DNA of 64,000 bases from Pseudomonas syringae (GCF_001698815.1 NZ_LGSI01000020.1:133483-197482), one strand, 5' to 3'. Shown: positions 1 through 9,443, counted from the first letter of the stretch. Numbers and translations are program-made. The notes: generated by a model not told the origin, from the sequence alone.

Positions 1-602
1 TCACCGGTGGAGCAGTTGGTGAACAGGACGGGTCGTCCGTTGCGGGCTTCGGCGGATTCGCGACGCATGCGCGGCAGATCAACACCCACATACGGCGCCA
101 GATCATATTTGTTGACCACCAGCAGATCACAGCTCAACACCCCCGGCCCCCGTTTACGCGGGATATCATCGCCTCCCGCCACATCGATGACGAAGATCCA
201 GTAGTCCACCAGATCCAGTGAGAAGGTCGAAGCCAGGTTGTCGCCGCCGGACTCGATCAGGATCAGGTCCAGGTTGGCGAAGCGTGCTTCCAGCTCGTCG
301 GCCATTTGCAGGTTCAACGTCGGGTCTTCGCGGATCGCGGTGTGCGGGCAGGCGCCGGTTTCCACTGCGCAAACCCGCTGCGGGTCGATAAGGCCGCTTC
401 GGCGCACGCGTTCGGCGTCTTCACGGGTGGCCAGATCGTTGGTGATGATCGCCAACTCAGTGCCCCGAGAGAGAAAGCGTGGGATCAGTTGTTCCAGCAG
501 GCGGGTCTTGCCTGACCCGACCGGTCCACCGATTCCGACCCGCGCGGCGCCGGGATGGGGCTGTGGTACTGAGAGGGGCATTGCGGTCGCAGGTATGCTC
601 AT
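1..602 (-). CDS. ureG: Urease accessory GTPase UreG (3' end cut by window edge)
   Basis: UreG is a cytosolic GTPase that delivers nickel to apo-urease in a complex with UreD, UreF and UreE. The reading frame from the ATG at 602 has the P-loop GPVGSGKT near residue 25, then [14 protein letters not shown], the ESGGDN motif and [10 protein letters not shown], all typical of UreG. About 200 codons are present, so only a short C-terminal tail is missing beyond position 1. The protein starts 23 bases after the end of ureC on the same strand and is the last ure gene visible. UreD is not in the window and probably lies further left. The N-terminus before the P-loop is somewhat longer than in enterobacterial UreG. 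Confidence 0.93.
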   Translation of the reverse strand, partial: MSIPATAMPLSVPQPHPGAARVGIGGPVGSGKTRLLEQLIPRFLSRGTELAIITNDLATREDAERVRRSGLIDPQRVCAVETGACPHTAIREDPTLNLQMADELEARFANLDLILIESGGDNLASTFSLDLVDYWIFVIDVAGGDDIPRKRGPGVLSCDLLVVNKYDLAPYVGVDLPRMRRESAEARNGRPVLFTNCSTG

Positions 603-626
603 GTCGGAGTCCTCGGGCAACTGGGT

Positions 627-2339
627 TCAGCGCAGCATGTAGCGCTGGGCCAGGGGTACTTCGCTGACGGGCTCGCAGGTCAGGCACTCGCCATCGGCGT
701 ACACATCAAAGGTCTGCGGGTCGACGCGGATGTCCGGGCAGGCATCGTTGTGCAACATGTCGGATTTACGCAGCGTTCGGGTGCCGAAGGCCGGCAGCAA
801 GGCTTTCTTCAGGCCCAGCTTTGCAGCCGTGTCGGCCTCCACGGCCAGACGGTTGACGAAATTCACCGACAACGCTTGCTTGGCCTCGCCGAATGCACCC
901 CATTGCGGGCGTATGATCAGCGGCTCGCAGGTGTACAACGAGGCTGCGGAGTCGCCCATCACGCCATGCACGATGAAGCCACCTTTGACCACCAGCTCCG
1001 GTTTGATGCCGAAGAACGCCGGGCGCCACAGCACCAGATCGGCGATCTTGCCCGGTTCCAGTGAACCAATGTAGCTGTCGATGCCGAACACCCTGGCGGC
1101 GTTGATGGTGTATTTGGCGATGTAGCGCTTGATGCGTTCGTTGTCGCCAAGGGCAGTGCTTTCTTCCGGCAGGCGACCGCGTTGATCTTTCATCTTTGAC
1201 GCCAGTTGCCAGGTGCGACAGATCACCTCATTGATGCGGCCCATGCCTTGGCTGTCGGAACCGAGAATGGAAATCGCGCCGGTGTCGTGAAGAATATCTT
1301 CGGCGGCAATCGTCTGCGGACGCACCCGTGATTCGGCGAAGGCGACGTCTTCCGGGACGTCCGGATTGAGGTGGTGGCAGACCATGATCATGTCCAGGTG
1401 TTCATCGAAGGTGTTGACGGTGTAGGGGTTGGTCGGGTTGGTGGAGGAGGGGATGCAGTTGGATTTGCCCGCCACACTGATGATGTCGGGAGCATGGCCA
1501 CCGCCCGCGCCCTCGGTGTGGTACATGTGGATGGTTCGGTCGCCGATGGCGGCCAGGGTGTCTTCGAGGAAACCCGATTCATTGAGCGTGTCGGTGTGCA
1601 GTTGGACCTGGAAGTCGTACTCGTCCGCGACTTTCAGGCAAGTGTCGATCACTGCGGGCATGGCGCCCCAGTCTTCATGAATCTTCAGGCCCAGGCAGCC
1701 GCCGCGCAGTTGGCCGAGCAACGATTCAGGCTTGCTGGAGTTGCCGCGTCCCAGAAAACCGAAGTTGATCGGCCAGGCTTCAGCGGCCTGCAGCATCTTG
1801 CCGACATTCCATTCACCGCCGCAGTCGATGCCCACGGTGATCGGGCCGAGTGAACCGCCGATCAGTGTGGTCAGGCCCGCTGCCAGGGCGTGGTCGCACA
1901 GCTGAGCGGAATCAAAATGCACATGCACGTCAATACCGCCGGGGGTGACGATGAGGCCTTCGGCGTCGCGCACGGTAGTCGCCACGCCACAGATCAACTG
2001 CGGATGCACGCCGTCCATGACTTGGGGATTGCCGGCCTTGCCAATGGCGACGATCTTGCCGTCCTTGATGCCAATGTCACCTTTGACGATGCCGATCACC
2101 GGGTCGATGATCAGCGCGTTGCAGATCAGCATGTCCAGGGCACCGTCTGCGCTGTCGTGACCGGGCATCAGACCCATGCCGTCGCGCAGGGTTTTGCCAC
2201 CACCGTGCAGGCACTCATCGCCGGGCACCGAATGGTCGAACTCGACTTCCGCCAACAGGGAGGTATCGCCCAGGCGCACGGCATCACCGGTGGTTGGGCC
2301 ATACATCGCCGCGTATTCCTTGCGTGTCATCGTTGCCAT
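627..2339 (-). CDS. ureC: Urease alpha subunit UreC
   Basis: Catalytic subunit of urease, which hydrolyses urea to ammonia and carbamate at a dinuclear nickel site in the cytosol. At 570 residues it has the normal family length. The nickel-ligand HVHFDS motif, the GLKIHEDWG segment carrying the lysine that becomes carbamylated (near residue 220), and the MVCHHLNP active-site flap with its conserved histidine are all visible. It follows the fused ureAB gene by four bases, so the two are surely co-transcribed. A GGGAG ribosome site precedes the ATG at 2339. A second in-frame ATG lies three codons downstream. Confidence 0.97.
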   Translation of the reverse strand: MATMTRKEYAAMYGPTTGDAVRLGDTSLLAEVEFDHSVPGDECLHGGGKTLRDGMGLMPGHDSADGALDMLICNALIIDPVIGIVKGDIGIKDGKIVAIGKAGNPQVMDGVHPQLICGVATTVRDAEGLIVTPGGIDVHVHFDSAQLCDHALAAGLTTLIGGSLGPITVGIDCGGEWNVGKMLQAAEAWPINFGFLGRGNSSKPESLLGQLRGGCLGLKIHEDWGAMPAVIDTCLKVADEYDFQVQLHTDTLNESGFLEDTLAAIGDRTIHMYHTEGAGGGHAPDIISVAGKSNCIPSSTNPTNPYTVNTFDEHLDMIMVCHHLNPDVPEDVAFAESRVRPQTIAAEDILHDTGAISILGSDSQGMGRINEVICRTWQLASKMKDQRGRLPEESTALGDNERIKRYIAKYTINAARVFGIDSYIGSLEPGKIADLVLWRPAFFGIKPELVVKGGFIVHGVMGDSAASLYTCEPLIIRPQWGAFGEAKQALSVNFVNRLAVEADTAAKLGLKKALLPAFGTRTLRKSDMLHNDACPDIRVDPQTFDVYADGECLTCEPVSEVPLAQRYMLR

Positions 2340-2342
2340 GAA

Positions 2343-3038
2343 TCAGGCTCCCTTGAAGAATTGCGCGCGGGCACGCTCGAGCGCGATGGCCTTGCAGGCC
2401 GGATCGTGCAGGTTGCCGTTGGTCAAACCGCTGAAACCGTGAATGTCGCCAGTGCCGCCAAACTGCACCAGTTGCACTTCGCGCAGTTCGCCCGGTTCAA
2501 AGCGCACGGCAGTGCCGGCCGGAATGTCCAGGTGCATGCCGAATGCGATCTCACGCGGGAAATCCAGGGCTTTGTTGACTTCGAAAAAGTGGTAGTGACT
2601 GCCGATCTGAACCGGTCGGTCGCCGGTGTTGATGGCCCGCAGGGTGGTGGTTGGCCGCCCCGTGTTGAGCTGGATGTCGCTGTCCGGCGAGATGATTTCA
2701 CCGGGTGTGGACAGCTCTGTCACAAGCAGCAGGCCGGGGCGTATCGGTTGGTGCACCGTCACCAGCTTGGTGCCGTCGGGGAAGGTGCCTTCCACTTGCA
2801 GTACCGGCAGTAAATCGGCGACGCCAGGCATCACGTCGTCGGTATTGAGAATGGTTGAACCAAAGCCAATCAGCTCAGCCACACTGCGGCCTTCGCGCGC
2901 ACCTTCGAGAATTTCGTCGGCAATCAGTGCCGACGCTTCCGGGAAGTTCAGGCGCAGGCCTTTGGCGCGACGTTTGCGCGATATCTCCGCGGCGGTGTAC
3001 AGCGTGAGCCGCTCCAGTTCAGTGGGGGTCAGCAGCAT
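2343..3038 (-). CDS. ureAB: Fused urease gamma-beta subunit (UreA-UreB in one chain)
   Basis: Residues 1 to about 100 match the small gamma subunit ([44 protein letters not shown]), and residues from about 105 on match the beta subunit ([46 protein letters not shown]). In most Proteobacteria these are two genes. A single 231-residue chain resembles the fused forms known from Helicobacter and from some actinobacterial ureases. The fused chain assembles with UreC. A CAGGAG ribosome site precedes the ATG. The gene is 42 bases downstream of ureF. The fusion is seen directly; its origin by transfer is only a possibility. Confidence 0.93.
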   Translation of the reverse strand: MLLTPTELERLTLYTAAEISRKRRAKGLRLNFPEASALIADEILEGAREGRSVAELIGFGSTILNTDDVMPGVADLLPVLQVEGTFPDGTKLVTVHQPIRPGLLLVTELSTPGEIISPDSDIQLNTGRPTTTLRAINTGDRPVQIGSHYHFFEVNKALDFPREIAFGMHLDIPAGTAVRFEPGELREVQLVQFGGTGDIHGFSGLTNGNLHDPACKAIALERARAQFFKGA

Positions 3039-3080
3039 AGTGAAGCTCCTGTGGAGACGGCTGGCTTTTGGTCGGCCGGC

Positions 3081-3812
3081 TCAATTGGCAAAAAGACGTA
3101 GGGCCTGGGTTTCATGGCGCATCACCGCAATCTCGGCCATGGGCGTAAAACCGCTGGCAGCGTCGGGTTCAGGCGGTGCCTGGGCGAGCAGTTCCAGGAG
3201 CAGTGGCTGGATGCCAGTGAGCACCCGTTGCGCGTCCACATGACCCATAACGCCCAGGCGCACAGCGGCGCTGACCAACCCGGTACACAGACCGTGGGCG
3301 GCGGCGAGTTGGCAATGATCGCGTTGCATGCCCAATCGCTGCCAAAGCAAGCCCTGCACCACGGGCAGGTGCCCTGGGGTTTGCGCGGTCAGCACCTGTT
3401 GCTGGTAAGCGCAGGCGCCCGGCGTGCCTAGGGCGACATGCACCCCCAGCAACGACTGGCCCACGCGACGCGAGCCCTGGCGCAGCTCTTCGGCCAGGGT
3501 CAGTGCTTCAATCTGGTGGTCCAGGTCGACGAGCGTGGGCAGGTCATTGGCGGCCTGCCAGGCGGCGCATAGAAACGCCCTGTCAAAACTGTTCCAGCGA
3601 TGGCGCAGCTGGCCTTCGACGAATGTGCGCACCGGAGCGCTACGGTCACGATGAACCCCCCGTTGCCGACGCTTGAGGGTGGTCACGTCGGTCAGGCCCA
3701 GGTGCCCATCGGCCACCAGCGTCTCCAGCCCCCATGACCAGGCCACGGCACCGCCAGGGAAAAAACTGTCGGCCTGCTGCAGTGCCAGCAGGCTGCTGGC
3801 CAGTTCGTTCAT
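3081..3812 (-). CDS. ureF: Urease accessory protein UreF
   Basis: UreF acts with UreD and UreG as a checkpoint in nickel insertion into urease. The 243-residue protein begins with the typical [23 protein letters not shown] block. It is all-alpha in appearance and close to the usual 220-240 residues. Its ATG overlaps the ureE stop in an ATGA, so translation is probably coupled. In this cluster ureE and ureF precede the structural genes, whereas enterobacterial operons place them after ureC. Confidence 0.88.
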   Translation of the reverse strand: MNELASSLLALQQADSFFPGGAVAWSWGLETLVADGHLGLTDVTTLKRRQRGVHRDRSAPVRTFVEGQLRHRWNSFDRAFLCAAWQAANDLPTLVDLDHQIEALTLAEELRQGSRRVGQSLLGVHVALGTPGACAYQQQVLTAQTPGHLPVVQGLLWQRLGMQRDHCQLAAAHGLCTGLVSAAVRLGVMGHVDAQRVLTGIQPLLLELLAQAPPEPDAASGFTPMAEIAVMRHETQALRLFAN

Positions 3813-4249
3813 AGGCGCTGCACCCGACCGTCCAGCAACATCGGCGCCAGGCGTTCGAGGTAATCGGCGTCGGGGCCGTTGAGCGGGATCTGCAATCTGT
3901 CGCCGGCAAAACGCACGGCCCAGTGCATGTTGCCGGCGAAATAGCCCAGCTCCAGTGCTGCTGCAGCATCGCGGGGTTGCAGATCAAGGTAGCGAATGTC
4001 CTCCATCTGCACGACGATGGCCCGCTGGCCGTCAAGCATCAGCACCGATCCATTGCGTAAGTGTTGATGGCGCTCCAGGCGAATGGCGCAGTCGGTGCCA
4101 CGATCACTGGCCAGGCGCAGGCGATGGCGCTGGATATCGCTGGCCGACAGGCTAAGGATTTCTACCTGGCCGGCGTGGCTCAGGTCGTGCAGGCGATCGG
4201 CAAGGGCCGGGTCACTGGCCTGGCCGACAATGCGGTCGAGTATCAACAT
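3809..4249 (-). CDS. ureE: Urease accessory nickel chaperone UreE
   Basis: UreE binds nickel and hands it to UreG for urease maturation. The 146-residue protein has the N-terminal peptide-binding-like part ([16 protein letters not shown]) and the metal-binding core with the GNMHW motif near residue 100, which supplies the conserved histidine. The C-terminus ends in GRVQRL and lacks the histidine-rich tail of Klebsiella UreE, so nickel storage capacity is probably low. It sits 23 bases after urtE and overlaps ureF by four bases, which joins the transporter and urease genes into one transcription unit. Confidence 0.87.
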   Translation of the reverse strand: MLILDRIVGQASDPALADRLHDLSHAGQVEILSLSASDIQRHRLRLASDRGTDCAIRLERHQHLRNGSVLMLDGQRAIVVQMEDIRYLDLQPRDAAAALELGYFAGNMHWAVRFAGDRLQIPLNGPDADYLERLAPMLLDGRVQRL

Positions 4250-4272
4250 GGCGATGTCTCCTGTGGCCGGGT

Positions 4273-4962
4273 TCAGATGGTCAGATAACGCAGGATGCGT
4301 TCGCGGTCGACGGTTGCGTGGACCTCGCTGTGCACGAACTCGCCTTTCTCGATGATCAGATAGCGATCCGCTACCGCCATGGCGAACGACAGCACCTGCT
4401 CGGACACAATCAGCGAGAAACCGCGCTCTTTTTTCAGCAAATTCAAGGCTTTGGCGATGTCCTTGATGATCGACGGCTGAATGCCTTCGGTAGGTTCGTC
4501 GAGGATCAATACCTTTGGGTTGGAAACCAGCGCACGGGCGATGGCGAGCTGTTGTTGCTGCCCGCCGGAGAGGTTGCCGCCCTTGCGCCGGCGCATTTCA
4601 AACAGCACCGGGAAGTATTCGAAAATGTAATCGGGGATGGGCGCGGCAGGTGCCCCTTGCATCCCGGTGAGGATGTTTTCTTCGACGCTGAGGTACGGGA
4701 AGATCATCCGGCCCTGAGGCACGAACCCGACGCCTGCCGCGACCCGGTCGTAGCTCTTGCGCGATGTCAGTTCTTCTCCGGCCAGATTGATACTGCCGCT
4801 GCGCGCCGGCAGCATGCCGACCAGGCTTTTCAGCAGCGTGGTCTTGCCCATGCCGTTGCGGCCCATGATCGCCAGGGATTCGGCGGGTGCCAGTTCCAGG
4901 TCGAGGTTGCGCAGCACATGGCTGTCGCCGTAATACACGTTGAGTTGATTGACGGTCAGCAT
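4273..4962 (-). CDS. urtE: Urea ABC transporter ATPase UrtE
   Basis: Second ATP-binding subunit (LivF type) of the urea importer. The 229-residue protein shows Walker A GRNGMGKTT near residue 35, the signature LSGGQQQQLAIARAL and Walker B VLILDEPTEG followed by IQPSII, which is typical of UrtE. It is separated from urtD by two bases. Membership of the urea branch of the branched-chain amino acid type transporters is inferred from the neighbouring urease genes and the UrtA-like binding protein. Confidence 0.93.
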   Translation of the reverse strand: MLTVNQLNVYYGDSHVLRNLDLELAPAESLAIMGRNGMGKTTLLKSLVGMLPARSGSINLAGEELTSRKSYDRVAAGVGFVPQGRMIFPYLSVEENILTGMQGAPAAPIPDYIFEYFPVLFEMRRRKGGNLSGGQQQQLAIARALVSNPKVLILDEPTEGIQPSIIKDIAKALNLLKKERGFSLIVSEQVLSFAMAVADRYLIIEKGEFVHSEVHATVDRERILRYLTI

Positions 4963-4964
4963 GC

Positions 4965-5702
4965 TCAGTGCCCCAGATAGACGTCAATGACACGAGGATC
5001 GTTTTGCACCTGATCCATCGAGCCATAGGCCAGGGTCTTGCCCTGGTGCAGAACGGTGACCTTGTCGGCCACCGATTTCACGAATTCCATGTCGTGTTCA
5101 ATGATCACCATGGCGCGGCCCTTGGCGATGCGTTTGAGCAGACCAGCGGTTTTCTCCCGCTCGCCTGCGCTCATGCCCGCCACCGGTTCATCCAGCAATA
5201 ACAGCTCCGGGCGCTGCATCAGCAACATGCCGATCTCCAGCCACTGCTTCTGGCCGTGGGACAGCAGTCCGGCCTTGCGCCCCAGTTGGTCCTGAAGAAA
5301 AATCATCTCGGCGGTCTGCTCGATCTCTGCCTGAAGCGTCTTGTCCTTGCGGGCAAACAGGCAATTGAAGATCCCGCGTTTATCCGGAGAAGAAATGTCG
5401 AGGTTCTCGCGTACAGTGAGGTCTTCGTACACCGACGGGTTCTGAAACTTGCGGCCCACGCCGGCGCGGGTGATCTGGTACTCGATCATGTTGGCCAGTT
5501 GCAGATCCTTGAAGCGGATGCTGCCAGCGCTGGGCCGGGTCTTGCCGCAGATCATGTCGAGCAGCGTGGTCTTTCCCGCGCCATTGGGGCCAATCACCAC
5601 GTGCACCTGGTTTTCCTCGACATAGAAATTGAGGCTGTCCACCGCTTTGAAACCATCGAACGACACGGTCAGGTCTTCGACACTCAGCAATATGGCGCTC
5701 AT
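4965..5702 (-). CDS. urtD: Urea ABC transporter ATPase UrtD
   Basis: First ATP-binding subunit (LivG type) of the urea importer, 245 residues. Walker A GPNGAGKTT lies near residue 38, the signature is LLSHGQKQWLEIGMLL and Walker B is LLLLDEPVAGMS. LSHGQKQW in place of LSGGQ is usual for UrtD. The ATG at 5702 overlaps the urtC stop as TGATG and is preferred over the GTG one codon upstream. Confidence 0.93.
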   Translation of the reverse strand: MSAILLSVEDLTVSFDGFKAVDSLNFYVEENQVHVVIGPNGAGKTTLLDMICGKTRPSAGSIRFKDLQLANMIEYQITRAGVGRKFQNPSVYEDLTVRENLDISSPDKRGIFNCLFARKDKTLQAEIEQTAEMIFLQDQLGRKAGLLSHGQKQWLEIGMLLMQRPELLLLDEPVAGMSAGEREKTAGLLKRIAKGRAMVIIEHDMEFVKSVADKVTVLHQGKTLAYGSMDQVQNDPRVIDVYLGH

Positions 5703-6841
5703 CACTGCACCTCCTTTTTGCTCAAGCGTTGCAGCAAACCGGCAAGGCCCGTGGGCAAAAACAGCACCACACCCATGAACAGGAAGCCGATGAAGTACTG
5801 CCAGAAATTGACGAAGTTCTCGGACAGGTAGGTTTTCGCGACACCGATCAGCAACGTGCCATACACTGCACCGACCAGTGAAAGACGGCCGCCCAGCGCG
5901 GCATAGATGACGATTTCGGTCGAGGGGATGATCCCGACCAGCGACGGCGACGCCAGGCCCACTTGCAGCGTGAACATCACCCCGCCCAGAGCGGAAATCA
6001 GCGCGGCCACGGCAAAGATGAACGCCTTGAACAGCGCGGTGTTGTAGCCGGAAAAGCGCACACGGTCTTCGCGGTCACGGATCGCCACCACCACCTTGCC
6101 CAAGCGGCTGCGCAGGATGAATCCACACAGCGCCACGCAGGCCAGCAGCATCAGCGCAGTGATCAGGTAGAGAATCCAGGGCGTTTGCGGGGTTTGCAGG
6201 CTCAGGCCGAATGCGGTCTTGAAGTCAGTCAGACCGTTGACGCCTCCGGTATAGCCCTGTTGACCGATGATCATGATCGACATGATCGCCGCCAGCGACA
6301 ACGTGATGATCGAGAAATACACGCCGCCCACGCGTTTCTTGAAATACGCATAGCTGAACAGGAATGCCAGAAGCGCCGGAAGGATGATGATCGCGGCAAA
6401 GGTAAAGGTCGCCGACTCGAACGGCTTCCACCACCAGGGCAGCGCGTCAACACTGTTCCAGATCATGAAGTCCGGTAACGCGGAGCCGTAGAAAGCGGCG
6501 AGGGCGCTGGCGGCTTCATCGGTGGCCGTTGCTTCGAGCTTGAGGTACATCGCCATCATGTAGCTGCCCAGACCGAAGAAGATCCCTTGGCCGAGGCTGA
6601 GAATCCCGCCGTAACCCCAGATCATCACCATGCCCACGGCGCAGAACGCCAGGCTCAGGTATTTGCCTGCCAACCCCAGACGGAAGTCGCCAAGGCTCAA
6701 CGGCAGCACCACCAACAGCAGGATTGATAGCCAGATCAGGCTGTAGCGCTCGATCATCGATAGCCAGCCGCCCTTCAGCCAGCGCGGAACCCGAGCCGCA
6801 ATCTCGGGACGGGTAAAGGGCTTTTCAGTCATGTCATTCAT
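5702..6841 (-). CDS. urtC: Urea ABC transporter permease UrtC
   Basis: Inner-membrane permease of the LivM type, 379 residues with about ten hydrophobic segments. Conserved blocks include GYGGILSLGQGIFFGLG and GVYFSIITLSLAAIMSIM, and VAIRDREDRVRFSGY marks the cytoplasmic EAA-like loop that contacts the ATPases. It lies one base downstream of urtB and overlaps urtD. With UrtB it forms the transmembrane channel for urea. Confidence 0.93.
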   Translation of the reverse strand: MNDMTEKPFTRPEIAARVPRWLKGGWLSMIERYSLIWLSILLLVVLPLSLGDFRLGLAGKYLSLAFCAVGMVMIWGYGGILSLGQGIFFGLGSYMMAMYLKLEATATDEAASALAAFYGSALPDFMIWNSVDALPWWWKPFESATFTFAAIIILPALLAFLFSYAYFKKRVGGVYFSIITLSLAAIMSIMIIGQQGYTGGVNGLTDFKTAFGLSLQTPQTPWILYLITALMLLACVALCGFILRSRLGKVVVAIRDREDRVRFSGYNTALFKAFIFAVAALISALGGVMFTLQVGLASPSLVGIIPSTEIVIYAALGGRLSLVGAVYGTLLIGVAKTYLSENFVNFWQYFIGFLFMGVVLFLPTGLAGLLQRLSKKEVQ

Positions 6842-6842
6842 C

Positions 6843-7745
6843 TCAACGTCTCACTTTCGCGGCAAACAAGCCGTTGGGGCGGAAGAACAGCAGCACGATC
6901 ACCACCAGCAGCGTGATGGCTTTGGCCATGGAACCGGTGGTGAGGTATTCAAGGGAGATCTGCGTCTGGCCAATGGCGAAGGCCGACAGGAACGTGCCCA
7001 GGAGACTCTCGACACCGCCAAACACAACCACGATGAAGGTGTCGACCAGGTACTGCTGGCCGCTGACGGGACCGGTGGAAGCCAGCATGGTGAACGAACT
7101 GCCGGCGATCCCGGCCAGGCCGCAGCCCAGGGCAAACGTCACCGCATCGACGCGCGCGGTATTGATCCCGGCAGCACCGGCCATGGCGCGGTTCTGAGTC
7201 ACCGCACGAATGCGCAGGCCCCAGCGGCTGCGATAAAGAAACAGAAACACTGCAGCGGCAATGACCAGCGTCAGGCCGATGATGAAAATGCGGTTGAGGG
7301 GCAGTTCAAGTCCTTCACTGATCTTCCAGGCGCCTTGTAGCCATTGCACCGTAGGCACGCTGACTTCCTTGGGGCCAAACACCTGGCGAAACAATTGTTG
7401 CAGCACGATGGACAAACCCCAGGTCGCCAGCAGCGTGTCCAGTGGGCGGTTGTACATGAAGCGGATGAAGCAGCGTTCGAGCAGGAAACCAAAGGCGAAC
7501 GTCACCACAAAGGCGACGCCGATGCCGACGATGAAATACCAGCCCATGAATTCGGGAAAATAGCGTTGGAATACCAGCGAAGTGACGTAGGTCATGTACG
7601 ACCCCATCGCCATCAGTTCGCCGTGAGCCATGTTGATCACGCCCATCAGGCCGAAGACGATGGTCAGCCCGAGCGCCATCAGCACCAACACCGAGAACAG
7701 CGAGAACCCGCTGAAGACCTGCATCACCAAAATATCGAAAGTCAT
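6843..7745 (-). CDS. urtB: Urea ABC transporter permease UrtB
   Basis: Inner-membrane permease of the LivH type, 300 residues when started at the ATG at 7745. Blocks such as LGLTIVFGLMGVINMAHGE and GGVESLLGTFLSAF are characteristic. The open frame extends 41 codons further upstream, but that part overlaps the urtA 3' end and looks non-coding, while MTFDILVMQVFSGFSLFS is a normal start for the family. The gene starts 79 bases after urtA. Confidence 0.92.
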   Translation of the reverse strand: MTFDILVMQVFSGFSLFSVLVLMALGLTIVFGLMGVINMAHGELMAMGSYMTYVTSLVFQRYFPEFMGWYFIVGIGVAFVVTFAFGFLLERCFIRFMYNRPLDTLLATWGLSIVLQQLFRQVFGPKEVSVPTVQWLQGAWKISEGLELPLNRIFIIGLTLVIAAAVFLFLYRSRWGLRIRAVTQNRAMAGAAGINTARVDAVTFALGCGLAGIAGSSFTMLASTGPVSGQQYLVDTFIVVVFGGVESLLGTFLSAFAIGQTQISLEYLTTGSMAKAITLLVVIVLLFFRPNGLFAAKVRR

Positions 7746-7824
7746 TGCGTCGCTACCTGTTGTTGCACGTTGGCGGGCCACGTGGGTGGAAAAGGGCGCG
7801 CAACCAATCGCGCCCGACCCTGCA

Positions 7825-9006
7825 TCACAGTTTTGGAAAAGGATTCGGCTCGATAGGCGCGGACTCATAGATCACGTCGACCTGGCCCTGGGCATTGATG
7901 GTGCCGATGCGGGCACGCTTCCACAGGTGATGGTTGTCCTTGTGAATCTTGATCTCGCCTTCAGGCGCGTCGAGGGTCAGTTCGGAAGATGCCGCGATCA
8001 CTGCCGGCACATCGAAGCTGCCCGCTTTTTCCACCGCTTTCTTCCACAGGTAAACCGCGGTGTAGGCTGCCGCCATCGGGTCGCCGACCACGCGTTTTTC
8101 GCCGTAACGCGCCTTGAAAGCCGCAACGAATTTCTCGTTGACCGGGTTCTTCAGGCTCTGGAAATAACTCATGCAGGTCAGGAAACCCGTAAGGTTTTCC
8201 GCGCCAATGCCAGTGACTTCCTCTTCAGTCACAGCCAGAGCCATCAGCGTCTGGTTGCTGCTGTCGATGCCTGCAGCCTTGAGCTGTTTGTAGAACGCCA
8301 CGTTGGAACCGCCGACGATGGTCGAAAGAACGATGTCCGGCTTGGCGGCCTTGATCTTGTTGATCACCGAGGAGAACTCGATATTGCCCAGTGGCAGGTA
8401 ATCCTCACCGACAATCGAGCCGCCTTGCTTGGTCACCGATGCCCGCGCGAGCTTGTTGGTCGTGCGTGGCCAGATGTAGTCCGAACCCACCAGATACACG
8501 CTCTTGCCCTTGTTGGCCATCAACCAGCTGACCGCTGCCAGAGTTTGTTGTGAGGCTTCGGCACCGGTGTAAATGATTGCCGGGGACTTCTCCAGACCCT
8601 CGTAGAAGGTCGGGTAATAGAGCAAGCCCTTGTTGCGCTCGAACACCGGCAACACGGCCTTGCGCGACGCCGAGGTATAGGCGCCGAACGTTGCGACCAC
8701 GTGATCGTTCTCCAGTAGCTTGCGCGCCTTCTCAGCGAAGGTCGGCCAATCACTGGCGCCGTCCTCGACGATCGGTTCGATGGTCTTGCCCAGCACACCA
8801 CCGCTGGCATTGATTTCGTCGATGGCGAGTTTTTCCGCGTCCACTACCGACGCTTCACTCATGGCCATGGTGCCGGTCAGCGAGTGGATGATGCCGACCT
8901 TGACGGTTTCGGCTGCCTGCACCTGACTGGTCAGCGAAAACGGCAGCAGGCTGAAGGCACCCAGCATCAGGGCATGCTTGATCAAACGGCGTTTGTCGTT
9001 GTGCAT
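7825..9006 (-). CDS. urtA: Periplasmic urea-binding protein UrtA
   Basis: Substrate-binding subunit of the urea importer, 393 residues, with an N-terminal signal peptide (RRLIKHALMLGAFSLL to VQAAE). The mature protein has the type I periplasmic-binding fold seen in UrtA, FmdD and AmiC, with GAYTSASRKAVLPVFER and FYEGLEKSPAIIYTGA. It is first in the leftward urt-ure operon. The ATG at 9006 has a GGAGAG ribosome site. A strong terminator ends about 14 bases upstream of the start codon, so expression must depend on readthrough of that attenuator. It is clearly related to the leaderless protein encoded at 9694. Confidence 0.95.
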   Translation of the reverse strand: MHNDKRRLIKHALMLGAFSLLPFSLTSQVQAAETVKVGIIHSLTGTMAMSEASVVDAEKLAIDEINASGGVLGKTIEPIVEDGASDWPTFAEKARKLLENDHVVATFGAYTSASRKAVLPVFERNKGLLYYPTFYEGLEKSPAIIYTGAEASQQTLAAVSWLMANKGKSVYLVGSDYIWPRTTNKLARASVTKQGGSIVGEDYLPLGNIEFSSVINKIKAAKPDIVLSTIVGGSNVAFYKQLKAAGIDSSNQTLMALAVTEEEVTGIGAENLTGFLTCMSYFQSLKNPVNEKFVAAFKARYGEKRVVGDPMAAAYTAVYLWKKAVEKAGSFDVPAVIAASSELTLDAPEGEIKIHKDNHHLWKRARIGTINAQGQVDVIYESAPIEPNPFPKL

Positions 9007-9020
9007 TCACTTCTCTCCAG

Positions 9021-9073
9021 AAATAAAAAAAGCCCGACGTCCCGGTCAAATGAATAACCGGGAGGTCAGGCTT
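9021..9073 (-). terminator. Intrinsic terminator inside the urtA leader (attenuator)
   Basis: Read leftwards, the transcript has arm AAGCCTGACCTCCCGGT (9073-9057), a ten-base loop, arm ACCGGGACGTCGGGCTT (9046-9030) and then a run of T residues. Sixteen of seventeen positions pair, one of them as a G-T wobble. The terminator lies between the sigma54-type promoter and the urtA ribosome site, so it would stop transcription before urtA. This is the arrangement expected of an attenuator relieved by an antiterminator protein. The structure is seen directly; the regulatory role is inferred. Confidence 0.85.
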
Positions 9074-9085
9074 CTTGTGCCGAAT

Positions 9086-9152
9086 CTGGCGGGACAACAG
9101 TGTCCGATCCAGTCGTACGCCAGGTGTTTCCCTACCTGCCAAGAGGGGCGTA
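9086..9152 (-). promoter_or_regulatory. Candidate ANTAR antiterminator hairpins in the urtA leader
   Basis: Two hairpins precede the attenuator on the leftward transcript. The first is long: outer arms at 9147-9152 and 9116-9121 (TACGCC/GGCGTA) with inner arms CAGGT/ACCTG. The second can fold as GGAC-ACTGTT-GTCC (9105-9092) with an outer CTGG/CCAG helix (9112-9109 and 9089-9086). The six-base loop ACTGTT has A at position 1 and G at position 4, the pattern known for ANTAR protein binding sites. The same bases can also form GGACA-CTGT-TGTCC, so the hexaloop is not certain. An ANTAR gene lies 1.8 kb away. Confidence 0.5.
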
Positions 9153-9188
9153 GGGCAAACAGCTGGTGCGGTGTCTCAGAAGGTTTAT

Positions 9189-9205
9189 AGCAAGGGCGGT
9201 GCCAA
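9189..9205 (-). promoter_or_regulatory. Sigma54 (RpoN) promoter for urtABCDE-ure
   Basis: On the leftward strand TTGGCACCGCCCTTGCT matches the sigma54 consensus TGGCAC-N5-TTGCT with the GG and GC pairs exactly ten bases apart. Transcription would start near 9178, giving a leader of about 170 bases that contains the hairpins and attenuator. Urea uptake under NtrC/RpoN control is well known in bacteria. The match is seen directly; activity is inferred. Confidence 0.75.
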
Positions 9206-9314
9206 TGTCTGCAAAGTCTGTTTCATGGTGGTTGGAGGAGGGTGCGTGGAAGTTCTCTGCATCTATTGCACCTTTGTCATTGGTTGCGCTGCTTTGGCGC
9301 GACAGATCGGCGAA

Positions 9315-9331
9315 TGCACCAAAATCGTGAA
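9315..9331. promoter_or_regulatory. Candidate NtrC-type enhancer site
   Basis: TGCACCAAAATCGTGAA resembles the NtrC dyad TGCACC-N5-GGTGCA, with a perfect left half and four of six bases in the right half. It lies about 140 bases upstream of the predicted urtA start and a similar distance upstream of the amiC-side promoter, so one enhancer could serve both. A further TGCACC half-site is at 9267-9272. Confidence 0.45.
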
Positions 9332-9443
9332 CATTTTCGAGGTCAGTCAGACAGCGCTGCGGGACTGTTCCTGCTTCGCGATTTTCGACCGATGGCCGCG
9401 AGCGCTTGGGGACGAGCGCTCAGGAGTTGAACAAAAGGGCGCA

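Noticed and set aside
1890..2813. 307-codon plus-strand open frame over ureC and ureAB
   Set aside because: It is antisense to well-supported urease genes; its histidine- and glutamine-rich translation is the usual shadow of GC-rich coding DNA.
9100..9190. A second urtA sigma54 site around GCACCAGCTGTTTGC
   Set aside because: The GC and GC elements are 12 bases apart instead of 10 and the GG pair is missing.
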